A stretch of 41,201 bases of DNA, from positions 1,161,556-1,202,756 of the forward strand of contig PJRA01000051.1 in the NCBI GenBank assembly GCA_016987375.1, given 5' to 3'. The translations under genes and the position numbers were made by a program. A model generated the notes under the pieces. That model was not told the DNA's origin and did no database searches. It saw nothing but the letters and a program-made list of their open reading frames with translations. Below are positions 23,273-32,262 of the stretch, piece after piece. Each line of letters starts with the position of its first letter. Position 1 is the stretch's first letter. This stretch comes from Brachionus koreanus (lineage: Eukaryota > Rotifera > Eurotatoria > Ploima > Brachionidae).

Positions 23273-23485
23273 TCAAAATCTTTCTTTTGGAACATTAAAA
23301 TGTTGAGGTATTGAAATTTCTTTATGAGGATTGATGGCCAGATCCTTGTGTTGCGGTACGGCCACTTCCTTATGAGGGTTGATCGCTACTTCTTTTTGCT
23401 GAGGAACTGAAACCTCTTGGTGAACATCAATTACCGTTTGATCAGTCTTGCTTTTGTCTTCGGATTCCATTTTCTTGAATTTCAA
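23273..23485 (-). CDS. Small octapeptide-repeat protein (65-70 aa)
   Basis: After a charged lead (M-E-S-E-D-K-S-K) the product is about five 8-residue units. They alternate V-x-V-P-Q-x-K-E and x-A-I-N-P-H-K-E, so the real period is 16 residues. The units differ mainly at synonymous positions (ATCAAC/ATCAAT, CATAAG/CATAAA, CCGCAACAC/CCTCAACAT). That is what selection on protein sequence looks like, rather than a young DNA repeat. There is no signal peptide, transmembrane segment or cysteine, and it is rich in His, Lys, Glu and Pro, probably an extended protein. The start is either Met1 (23485) or, more likely, Met6 (23470). It is intronless in this reading, and I do not know the family. Confidence 0.55.
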   Translation of the reverse strand: MKFKKMESEDKSKTDQTVIDVHQEVSVPQQKEVAINPHKEVAVPQHKDLAINPHKEISIPQHFNVPKERF

Positions 23486-23887
23486 TTAAAATTTGAAATC
23501 AGACCAACAAAAATTTATGATAAAAAAGCCAAATTCAAAATGAAATTTTAACCAAAATTTGTAATAAAATTAAATAAAAATAATTTAATTCTATTTTGAT
23601 TTATTCTATTAATAGATCATTTTTAGAATTCAGAATGACTTGTCTAAGAATTTTTTTTAATTTTTCAATTCTATAAATAAAACCATGTGAATGAATGGAT
23701 TGAGTAAACTTTAAAAAATAAAAGCCATCTCCTTCTATTCTAAAATGAAACTTTCACTACTTTTTTTATTTTTTTCATTTTTTTGTGATTCATAAGTGAT
23801 TCATTTTTTTTTTAATAAAAAGACAATTGAATTTTTGTCTATTTTAGTCAGCATTGCTTTTATGGCAATGTGAATTTTCATTCAAAA

Positions 23888-24170
23888 TTTTCAATACAAA
23901 AATTAAAAAATTTTAGAACTTTTGTTCTAAAGGCCCAAATTTGTTCTGCTGTTGAAGCAAAATGAAACCAATGTTGTTTCACCTACTGCGGAGGTCTGCA
24001 AAATCTGTGCAAATTGATTGCGATTTATTTTCAATATTTTTATATTGAGTGAAATTTTACAGACTTCAGCAGTAAGTGAAACAACAGTTGTTTCACTTTG
24101 TTTCAGCAGCAGAACAAATTTGGGCCTTTAGAACAAAAGTTATAAAATTTTTTAATTTTTGTATTGAAAA
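23888..24170. mobile_element. Foldback / MITE-like element with 117-bp inverted arms
   Basis: Left arm 23888-24004 and right arm 24054-24170 are inverted copies of each other with roughly 90% identity by eye, around a loop of 49 bp. The arms begin TTTTCAATACAAAAATT and include GTTCTAAAGGCCCAAATTTG and GTTGTTTCAC. It has no coding capacity. Long arms and a small spacer suit a non-autonomous DNA transposon, or a locus giving a long hairpin transcript. A clear target duplication was not found. It directly abuts the LINE copy on its right. Confidence 0.85.
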
Positions 24171-24195
24171 GTCTGCTTTTATTTTTTAAAAAAAT

Positions 24196-24600
24196 GCGAA
24201 CAAAAGTTGAAAAAGACAATTGTCTTTAAGGAATAGCGAAAACTTAATAGAACCAATGGCAAAATCTAATAATGGAGAAAAAGCGTTTGGATTTTTTTAC
24301 TCAAGATTGATAAATAGCTTTGTGAACAAGAGATCAATGTTGAAATTCACTACATTCAAGCTCTCTATTTACAATAATATAAATTTAATTTTTACAAATT
24401 TTGCTAAAAAATTTAAAAGATTTGATTTAAATTTTTCAATGTTTAATTTTTAGATTAGTCAAAACATCTATTTTATTTTAAAAGTATTTGATGTTTTACA
24501 TGCAATTTAAATAAATGAAGTGTTAATCAGTCTATTAGACAAGGGCACTCGCCTGTTGATTAGCCTTGAAATTGATCAAATTTCAAAGTTTCAATTGATG
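24196..24600 (+). mobile_element. Family 1 LINE, 3'-end fragment
   Basis: A frame to the TAG at 24451 starts with L-S-L-R-N-S-E-N-L, then I-E-P and G-E-K-A-F-G-F-F, then later F-K-L-S-I. This resembles the far C-terminus of Jockey/CR1-type ORF2 (Y-x-L-R-N ... G-x-K-S-F ... F-K). The 3' UTR at 24511-24600 matches family 1: AAATAAATGAAGTGTTAATCAGTC, then CCTGTTGATTAGCCTTGAAA, ending in a degenerate TTGAAA-type tail. The 3' hairpin is kept (GTTAATCA 24522-24529, TGATTAGC 24557-24564, one G-T pair). This supplies the end of the coding region hidden by the N gap in the 12.9-kb copy. Strongly 5'-truncated. Confidence 0.75.
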
Positions 24601-24845
24601 ATTAAACTTTTATCATCTTAATTAATTTAAATGTTCGTCTTGTTTCAAAAAACTACTGCTTACTAACGATACAGATAAACAGATTAAATAATAAATTTAA
24701 TATTTCAATATTTTTTTTATTTTATTCATGATAAGCTTTAGCTCATGTTAAGAATCTTTTTGGTAATTAAGAAAAAATTTACATTAACTAAATGACGGTT
24801 AAAGAAAAATAAATTTTTATTTATTAAAACATTTTAGCTTTAGAT

Positions 24846-25709
24846 TTATAGCTTTTGTTGGCATAAATTTAAAATTTCGTCTTTCAACGAACCTGTTATT
24901 TCACCCTGCCAAATCATTGAGTTTTCATAAACTATTTTAGCCCAAAACTTTAAACTATCCATGCAAGCATTGGTTTTAAACAGAAAATAAAATATATCAT
25001 TAGCTATTGTGTAAACGCAATATGCGTCATAATCGATTCCTTCTTTCTTTAGCAATTCTAACATATATTTTTTTTTTGACAAAAAATCATCAGGATCCCG
25101 CAAGCTCATTTTTGGTCGAATGCTTTTCAGCTCTTTTAGCATTCTTCTTCTTTCATCACTTTTTTCCAAATAATTGCTATCTGTTAGAACGCACAGTTCA
25201 CAAATACAATCAAAATCAAATGACTTTTTGAGTATTCGTTTTCTACTTTTAGTATCATCGAAAAGATCAATGTAAGATGTGCATATTTCTTCACCAATAC
25301 TGATATTTCTGAGAGCAAAAACCTTTTGTTCACCTTCAGATTCAACCCAGTGATGAGTGGCATTTGGCTTGCATGAATGATTCATTCTTGCCATTACATA
25401 AAATATGGCACAATATTCAGACTTTTTTCCAAGCATATAGCCATTGGTTTTAAAAATTCCAACTAATGACTTGGGTATTTGATTATCATGAAGCTCAAAC
25501 ATTTTCTCTTGATCTTTTTCACAAAGTTTTGACACTTTGCGGTCAATGTACCTGTCTAATTGAAGCTTAGGCACATTTTGTTTTACTTTTATTAATGGCT
25601 TTTCATTTAAAATCAGCTCTCCTCTACTGATGTTTCGAGCAGCAAACATACCTAAGCCATACTTAGTTTTTTTAATTTCAAACGAACAGTTTTCAACCGA
25701 TTTGTCCAT
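24846..25709 (-). CDS. SET-domain protein, SMYD-like without MYND finger (287 aa)
   Basis: Probable S-adenosylmethionine-dependent protein-lysine methyltransferase. The N-terminal SET part reads K-Y-G-L-G-M-F-A-A-R-N-I-S-R-G-E-L-I-L (about 16-34). The second half has N-H-S-C-K-P-N-A (110-117, the cofactor-binding pseudoknot), G-E-E-I-C-T-S-Y-I-D (139-148) and the post-SET cysteines C-x-C-x-x-C (168-173). Animal SMYD proteins insert a MYND zinc finger between the SET halves. Here that space (about 45-95) has no such cysteine array, so it resembles the short, MYND-less SET proteins of many invertebrates and fungi. The C-terminal ~110 residues are helical. It is intronless, with a start at the first Met. 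Neighbours are unrelated. Methylation substrate unknown. Confidence 0.88.
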   Translation of the reverse strand: MDKSVENCSFEIKKTKYGLGMFAARNISRGELILNEKPLIKVKQNVPKLQLDRYIDRKVSKLCEKDQEKMFELHDNQIPKSLVGIFKTNGYMLGKKSEYCAIFYVMARMNHSCKPNATHHWVESEGEQKVFALRNISIGEEICTSYIDLFDDTKSRKRILKKSFDFDCICELCVLTDSNYLEKSDERRRMLKELKSIRPKMSLRDPDDFLSKKKYMLELLKKEGIDYDAYCVYTIANDIFYFLFKTNACMDSLKFWAKIVYENSMIWQGEITGSLKDEILNLCQQKL

Positions 25710-26520
25710 ACTTTGATGATGAGACGAAATTTTAAACCAAAAAAAACATGTTTTTTATAAGAAAAAATTTATATATAAATAAGTCTATTTTTAAATTGTC
25801 AGTATATACAAAGGAGCCAATGCTGATTTTTTTATTGTCCGCAATTAATTAACTTTCAATATGTCAAAATAAACAGAAAAATTGAAAAGGCCAACTCTAA
25901 ATTATCTATTCTATTTTCTCTTCACATATATAGAAAATTTATAAAAAAAATAATTTTTTAAATGTATATTTTAAAATTGTGTCTTATTTTAAAACTTGTA
26001 AATTTTATCATTCATACAACAAAGACGAATCTTTTTTGGAATAACAAAGAGTGGTAAAAAATAAAAATCTTATATTAAATTTCTATTTTCTTCTACAATT
26101 TGATAACACTCTCTAAATAAAAATAAAATTAACTCTTAAATATTTATAATCAAAAAACTTTCTTTAAAAATTAAAAAATTAAAGTCACTTCAAGAGTTTA
26201 GAAATTCGGAAAATCCAAAAGATTAAACAATAATATCAATATTTTTTCACACTTTTATGATTAATTCTTAAATTTACAGTAAGTTTTGAACAAATTGGGC
26301 TCCTAAACTGTTTAATTTAAATAACAAGAAAACAGTTTAGATGGAAAACAAAAAAACTCATTCAACTTGTCTCAAGATCCCGGATTCAGAAAGACTTAGG
26401 ATTATGAATTCAAAACGATTTAAAATGGCATTCTCAAGTTTGCTCAGCAGCCTCAAAAAGGAAACTAAATACTTCTCAGTTCTAAGTTTTCATGGTATTG
26501 AATTTAACAGATGGCACAGA
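25710..26520. other. Intergenic sequence
   Basis: AT-rich with no supported gene. The 61-codon plus-strand frame at 26341-26526 is Lys/Ser-rich. It joins the following LINE remnant and may be part of it, but it has no motif of its own. Confidence 0.45.
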
Positions 26521-26760
26521 TGGTGATTAAATTACTTTATACAAGTCTTGCTAGGCCTCACTTAGAGTATGCTATTCCTGTATGGTGCCCATATCTCCAC
26601 TCTCTTTTTCAAGCAGAAGTACAAGAGGTCATCCATACAAAATTAAAAGAGAAATAGTCAAAAATTGTCCCCAAAGATACCACTTCTTCACAAACCGTGT
26701 GGTAAATGACTGGAATAAATTGGGAGTGGATGCAGTGGAACCCAGTTAAAATTTTTAAAA
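26520..26760 (+). pseudogene. LINE ORF2 C-terminal remnant (CR1/Jockey-like)
   Basis: One frame has L-I-K-L-L-Y-T-S-L-A-R-P-H-L-E-Y-A and I-P-V-W-C-P-Y, the post-RT L-V-R-P-x-L-E-Y-x-x-x-V-W block. About 60 bp later, in another frame, R-G-H-P-Y-K-I, then R-Y-H-F-F-T-N-R-V-V-N-D-W-N and L-G-V-D-A-V follow, the usual last block (R-x-x-F-F-x-N-R-V-x-x-x-W-N-x-L). Sequence that normally separates these blocks is lost and the frame is shifted. No link to families 1 or 2 is evident, so this is a third LINE type. Confidence 0.8.
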
Positions 26761-27043
26761 TGAAACATTAATGCAAACATGTAAATTTAGCTTGATGGAA
26801 CATCAATGAGGAGTGATACATTTCATCATGAAACATCGATGGAAAATTGATGAAATTTTAATTTTATCTATTTTATTTAAATAAAAAAATGCTTTGTATT
26901 TTAATAAAAAAAACAAATTTATACACTTTTTTATTTAATTAAACATTAATTAGAAACAATTTTATAGATAATTTTAAATTTTTTATAAAAAAATAAGCTA
27001 AACTTTATACAATTATTATATTATTTAAATTTATTAGTTTTCA

Positions 27044-28562
27044 TTATTCAGATTCTGACGTTTCCAATGCATTATTTAAATCTTTTAAAGGTATTTGATT
27101 TTGATTTGACGATTTTTTCATATCTCTACTGGCTTCAACACACATTTGTCTTAAAGTTGACTTAATCATGGATTGATTGAACTCTTGGCGATAACTTTTT
27201 ACAAAATCTAAAAAAAATTAAAATTTAATAAAAATTATTTTTTTTAAAATACCAGCAGCTGCATATATTTCTTGAGGGAAGTCAATCAACATTGATTCTC
27301 CATTTCTAGCGCCCCAAGTATCAATAGAGGGGATCAATTTCGACATTATTTTGCGATAAGCGCTAGTGTGGCTAATATTAGTTTCTTTTAACAAAAATTC
27401 AAGTTCGATTAAGCTTAAACTTAAGTTTAAGCTTAAGCTCAATCTAGTGATATTTTTAAAGCAAAGATTGGCAAAATGTGTCTCTTTAACTAAAAAACGA
27501 TATGAAGAGACTGGTTCTGTCTCTGATCGAAGCATTTTTACATTTTTAGAAAGATTAAAAAAGACCCTACATCTAGCTATCAAAAACTCGCCACTGAATT
27601 TAATTCTAAGACTTAATGGTTTAGGATAAATATGAGATTTCTCATAAAAAAGGTTTAGAGTAAAAAATAAAAAAAAAACGCCTTTTTTTTTTTCGCTTAT
27701 TATATACCTGAAAATAATTATCTGGTTAACAGAAAAAAATTTTTTCACTTTTTCTTATAAGATGCAATAAAATATAAACAAAAACATCCGATTGTAAATT
27801 TAGATTTTTAAAGATATTTTAAAATGAATGTGGCATTAATCAAAACTTTTTTTTTAATTAAAATTTTATTATTAAATCATTATTTAATACACCGACTTAT
27901 TAATTTAATTGAAAATACGAAATTTGAAGCAAACATAAAATTTTAGAAAAAAAAAATTAGTTTAATTTTTGATTAAATTTCATAATTTGTTCATTAATTA
28001 ACTTGAAAAAAAAACTTGAAGGAAGCATAAAATTACAAAAAGTATTTTCAAATAATTAAGTAAATATACGACAATTAATTATTTGGAAAATTGAACCCAT
28101 TTTCATGTTGAATAGAACTTTCCACTCTAGGCAAATTTTTTTTTGTGATTTTCGAGTATCATGTATTAATGAGTTGAGAGCTAAATTTCGCTTACATAAA
28201 GAAAAGGATTTGTCATTTTGTTTAAGAAGCTCTAAAATCAATTAAATCAAAATAAATTAAAATTTTTTATCTTAAAAAAGACCTTCTATTATATGTGGGT
28301 ATTCTTTGATTAACTGCGATGCTCTTTTGCATAACAAATCAATTTAATTGATCAAAAGTGAAACAAAAAGCTTTTTGACCATTAAGGTGATCAGTTTCAC
28401 TTATTAAAAGTCGTATTTTTGTCTCTTGATCAGAGGGTACCAGAAAATTGGGGAATTCTTTTGAAAATGAAACTAATTGAGATATATAAGTTTCCTTTTT
28501 AAATGAAAACAGATTTTCAAATATCTTGCACATTTTTAAAATTCGGTTAATTTCATCTCTGT
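27044..28562 (-). CDS. Unrecognised multi-exon gene (at least five exons)
   Basis: Five exons with matching phases can be chained on the minus strand: about 28562-28380, 28321-28283, 28231-28070, 27576-27253 and 27207-27044 (TAA). Introns between them are about 58, 51, 493 and 45 bp. The last intron has a good donor (G|GTATTT) and acceptor (TTTTTTAG). The first two donors (GTCAAA, GTCTTT) are weak. The predicted protein is basic and helical. Recognisable strings are L-I-P-S-I-D-T-W-G-A and D-F-P-Q-E-I-Y-A-A-A in exon 4 and a charged tail ending L-E-T-S-E-S-E. I do not recognise the family. A Leu/Ser stretch in exon 4 is encoded by a near-repeat of AAGCTTAAACTTAAGTTTAAGC. The 5' end is not established; a segment at 28657-28731 contains candidate ATGs. 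It could be decaying, as a mariner element lies directly upstream. Confidence 0.45.
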
Positions 28563-28656
28563 CTTTTAAGTTAATTAAAAATTAAATTAAAATATTAATA
28601 TTAAATATTTTTAATTATTAAATTTTTTAATAAAATAGTTAGAATTTTGTTCCATT

Positions 28657-28731
28657 CTGACTGAACTAGACATTTTTTTTATTTTGTTTGACATTTTATT
28701 AAAATTTTGGGGAATTCTATTTAAGTTTTGT
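28657..28731 (-). repeat. 75-bp dispersed duplicate, copy 1
   Basis: 73 of 75 positions match 37802-37876 in the same orientation by eye. On the minus strand each copy has two in-frame ATGs and reads [11 protein letters not shown]. This copy lies between the unrecognised gene and the mariner transposase stop. Confidence 0.85.
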
Positions 28732-28742
28732 GGTATCGTTTT

Positions 28743-29640
28743 TTAATGGCTCTTTTTTTTAACAAGAGCTTCAAAATGAGCTATTATTTGTCTTTTAACA
28801 CTAGGAAACACTTTAAACATGACTTTTATCGGACAAGGCATAAGNNNNNNNNNNNNNNNNNNNNNNNNNNNNNNNNNNNNNNNNNNNNNNNNNNNNNNNN
28901 NNNNNNNNNNNNNNNNNNNNNNNNNNNNNNNNNNNNNNNNNNNNNNNNNNNNNNNNNNNNNNNNNNNNNNNNNNNNNNNNNNNNNNNNNNNNNNNNNNNN
29001 NNNNNNNNNNNNNNNNNNNNNNNNNACATTTGGCGGGTTGATATCTTTGGTCACATAATTTACATTTTCGTTCATCCATGTTGTGCTTACCATAGAATAG
29101 TGAGCAGACGCTAAGTCAGGCCAAAAAACGTAGTCAAGATCTTCATGATACTCATGTATCGGAATTGATGGCAACTGACTTAGATAATGGAAAAAGAGGC
29201 TTAGACATACCTAGATCAGATATAGCTATCCAAACAAGCACCTTCTTTGGAAACTTCTCTTTTTCAGCAAACCGAACACTGTCCGGACTAGTATTTGAAA
29301 GTTTTGCGCTCAAGTGCTTTGCTTTTTCAAACTGTACGACACTATATTTAGGCATTTTTTCACAATTTCGATATGATATACCCATTTTTCTTAATTGTAG
29401 ACCAACTATTCTTTGGTCGACAGAAAATTTCCTAGCTAGACGTCTTTGACTCACTCCAGTTCGGCTATTGGTCAATCTAATTTTTATTTATTAACACAAA
29501 GATTGTTTTTATGTGTATATGGTACTTCGAGCAATTCCTTGCTTTGTAAAGTGCGCAACAAGGTCAGATTTTTTCATTTTTGAAATCATATTTTTGACTG
29601 CTTTTCGAAAATTCTCTCGTTCAGTCACAGGAAGTGGCAT
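28743..29640 (-). pseudogene. Tc1/mariner-type transposase, broken, with N gap
   Basis: The minus strand starts at the ATG at 29640 with M-P-L-P-V-T-E-R-E-N-F. A helix-turn-helix-like segment follows (K-S-D-L-V-A-H-F, then G-I-A-R-S-T-I-Y). After a stop/frameshift near 29515 another frame (29475-29152) has a second HTH-like S-Q-R-R-L-A-R-K-F and a catalytic-domain fragment V-L-V-W-I-A-I-S. A third frame (from 29174) has Y-V-F-W-P-D-L-A-S-A-H-Y (second catalytic Asp) and N-P-P-N before the gap. Where the first catalytic D-E-x-x-F is expected the copy reads A-E-K-E-K-F, with sequence missing after it. Terminal inverted repeats were not found. Same family as the 19.8-20.2 kb fragment. Confidence 0.85.
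28845..29025. other. Assembly gap (181 N)
   Basis: A run of N inside the mariner-like transposase, hiding its third catalytic residue. Confidence 1.
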
Positions 29641-30317
29641 TTTAAAAATATTTTTTTCCAATATTATAGCTAATTTCTAGTAGTTTATAAATAAATATGA
29701 TCCCCTGATCATTTGCATGATCGGGCAAGTAAGCATAGCTTTTATCTATTTACTTATGTCTCACCCGTTGTCTCTTTAAATTCTGAAAAAAAAGTTGTTT
29801 TATTTGAAATCTAAGACTCCATCCATTTTAAGTTTTTGTATAACATGTTAAACCAGACTCAAAGTATTGTGCACGCATAAAATTGTTACACAAGTTCAAA
29901 AATCAAGTTGAATAAAATAACAACAACTCAAAACATTAGAAAATCTATTAATGGTAATTTTTACCTATTGATGATAGCATGATTATTTTAATTTGATCAT
30001 AAATTAGAATTTGCCAAAAAATCGGTAAAAACAAATTATTTAGAATGTAAAGCCTTGATGAACTAAATAACTCTTTAATTAAATCTTGGTTGAAATTGTT
30101 TCATTAACATATAACATCTGAACAAAGTCAGCCTCGGCCAACAAGTGATTTGAATGAAAAAGTGTTGTGTTTTATTTCAATTTATAGTTTGTAAATATTC
30201 CAAGATCTTTTTCACATATGGCTCTAGCTAAATAAAATAATAAAAATTAAAAAATTAAGAAAAAAATCTAATTTATTATAAGATAACTTATTTTGTATCT
30301 AAATATCAAGCAAAGTG
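29641..30317. other. Intergenic sequence between mariner and Gypsy elements
   Basis: No gene. A short imperfect inverted repeat (CCTGATCA...TGATCGGG) lies at about 29705-29725; it might belong to the mariner end but no partner was found. Confidence 0.45.
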
Positions 30318-30460
30318 TTTTTGTTCAAATTTTTTTTTGTATTTTTCTATTTTTAAATGAAATGCTTTTAGAATAAAAACCGATTTTTCTAGCATATGAA
30401 AGTATTAAACATAAACAAAATCTATTTTGAATTCAGAATGAAGCAAATATAGTGATAAAA
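30318..30460 (+). repeat. 143-bp direct repeat flanking the Gypsy element, left copy
   Basis: Ends exactly where the left LTR begins. Matches 34005-34147 with about 8 mismatches in the last ~125 bp; the T-rich start is less certain. Contains AAATGAAATGCTTTTAGAAT and ends AGTGATAAAA. Confidence 0.85.
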
Positions 30461-30565
30461 TGTAAATGAGAGGGTGAGACAGAATAAAAGACTAATTATA
30501 ATTTCTAACTGACTTTTATTTAAGCAATAAAGAAGGGTTATTTATAGTGGTCTGGATGGCTCACA
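30461..30565 (-). repeat. 3' LTR (105 bp) of the Gypsy element
   Basis: Differs from the 5' LTR at two positions (about 98% identity). In element orientation it starts TGTGAGCC and ends TTTACA, the canonical TG...CA, and contains TATAAATAA and AATAAA. Confidence 0.88.
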
Positions 30566-30589
30566 TCCCTCAGGCGCTATTTTCTGCTT

Positions 30590-30973
30590 GCGTAAGAGCC
30601 GTAGCCAGACCTCTATTTCGTCTTCGTCGCTGCTACTCTCGTCGCCATTGCTCGCATCGCCTACGCTTCCAGCGTGCTCCATATGTGTCTGGACTCCTAC
30701 TTCGATGGATTGCGATCAGATTTGCACATCCTGGTCCTGTACCTGGTCAGTGTCCTGAAGCCATTCTTTTAGGTCCTCCCTGAGTAGGACCATTCTGTTG
30801 TAGTTCATTTCCCACCCAAGGACTGTCTCGTTCTCCCGGCCGTTGCTGAGACATGTGAAGCCGTTGTCTGGTCCGTTCGGTCCGTCTTGTACAATGTGCA
30901 GGTAGAGTGGGTCTGAAAGTCGATGGTCTCGGCAGCGGTCTCTGAACCTCCTAAAGAGGTCCTCTCTAATACC
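30590..30973 (-). pseudogene. GC-richer open region of the Gypsy element, unidentified
   Basis: Downstream of integrase, before the 3' LTR. On the minus strand a frame is open from 30973 to a TGA at 30716 (85 codons) with balanced composition, including L-Y-L-H-I-V-Q-D-G-P-N-G and E-D-L-K-E-W-L-Q-D. Beyond the TGA the same frame stays open into the LTR with an acidic run (D-E-S-S-S-D-E-D-E-I-E) and a basic finish. Base composition is clearly richer in G and C than the rest of the window. It might be an extra 3' ORF, the integrase C-terminus, or captured sequence. I do not recognise it. Confidence 0.45.
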
Positions 30974-31422
30974 TCAAGATCTCTTGAACAATGTGAAGTT
31001 TCGCCATTTCTTTCTGTTTTTTTTTTTTTTTATATATATTTCTCCCTCTCTCTTTCCTGCAGAGGACACACGATTTAGAAGTCACACGGTTTTAAGCCGG
31101 GATTGGTAGCGTTTATACTGGTCTGACTTTTGAATGAGAGCTTAGTGATTTCAATTAATAGCGGATGGTTTTTGGCGTAGCGAAACCGATAACTACTACA
31201 ACTACGACTTAGTCTTAACAAAATACAGAGTTCAAACAAAATTGCTTAATTAAATTTAAAAAAAACGTAACGTAACTTTTGCTACTAAAATGTTAATCAA
31301 AGTCATAAAACAAATACTAATTCTTAAATAAAATATGGCTAAAATCTTTGGTTTAAGGTAAGTAAATAAATAATATAATGTTAGCTCGTTGTTCGTAGTT
31401 TCTTAATGCCATGTTTCTGGTA

Positions 31423-32171
31423 TTAAGAAAAATAAAAATTCCTTCCCTGATCGCTCAGTAGCTCGAAAGGAACACCAAAGATGTTAATTAACCTTTTTTC
31501 CAAAAATATAATTGTTCTTTCGGCTGTAAAATCAGGGGTCGCTTCCGAGATACAAAATTTTGATACAAAACAAATTGCAATGAAAATGTACACGTTTCTC
31601 CATGGCGTTAATTTCAACGGACCAGCCAAGTCTACGCCCACAAGATCCCATGGATTATCGACTTTTATCGTGACTAGTGGACTCTTCGGCGTACTACTTT
31701 TCGGCTTAAACTTTTGACACGTGTCGCATGTATGGCAATAATCATAAATTGCTTCTTTCATGCCAAGTCAGAAAAAACGACTACTAAAAGCCTTGTAGGT
31801 TTTTTCAAACCCCAATGACCAGCGGTTATCGAATCATGGTAAATCTTGCAAATTTGATTGGTCAAATGCCTTGGGACAACAATGGTTGTTTCGCCGCTTG
31901 TCTGTTTATGGCACAGAATTTTGTCCTGCAAAATTAATCCCTTTTGGACGTGACTCCATTTTTTTCCGTTTTCTAACTCTTTTAAGCTTGCCTTTTCGTC
32001 CGCTTTCACTGCTAGCTTTACAAGAGTTATCTCCTTCTCTTTCTCTTGTTCTTCTTCCCAGTTGATGTCTAAGCCTACCTCTAACTTATTGATGACCTGT
32101 TCGTTAGGCCTTGAAAGAAGATCAGCTGTTGTATTCAAAACACCATGACAGTAAACAATTTCGTAATCCAA
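31423..32171 (-). pseudogene. Gypsy RNase H end and integrase, frameshifted
   Basis: The frame 32171-31758 starts with the RNase H C-terminal motif (E-I-V-Y-C-H-G-V-L-N-T-T-A-D-L-L-S-R-P). It then has the His half of the integrase zinc finger (V-P-R-H-L, H-D-S-I-T-A-G-H). The next frame (31761-31423) supplies C-H-T-C-D-T-C-Q (Cys half), then D-L-V-G-V-D-L-A-G-P-L (first catalytic Asp) and L-L-S-D-Q-G-R-N-F (second catalytic Asp). The third acidic residue and the C-terminal DNA-binding domain are absent. The switch near 31760 is a frameshift. An intact enzyme would insert the cDNA; this one cannot. Confidence 0.88.
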
Positions 32172-32262
32172 ATCTTAAAGCTTAAGCAAAAGCTTTTAGA
32201 GTCTCCCATTAGGTTCTTTGGATTTCGCCAGTATACTTAATGGTTAATGGTCCGTATGGAAC

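Noticed and set aside
27366..27629. Plus-strand frame with K-L-K-L-K repeats
   Set aside because: Antisense of the Leu/Ser repeat in the unrecognised gene's exon 4; the AAGCTTAAACTTAAG motif is nearly palindromic and opens both strands.
28657..28731. The 75-bp duplicate as a mariner terminal repeat
   Set aside because: No inverted partner was found beyond the transposase start at 29640, so it was kept as an unexplained duplicate.
30547..30783. Plus-strand 78-codon Arg/Cys-rich frame
   Set aside because: Starts inside the LTR and runs opposite to the GC-rich minus-strand region of the Gypsy element; no motif.
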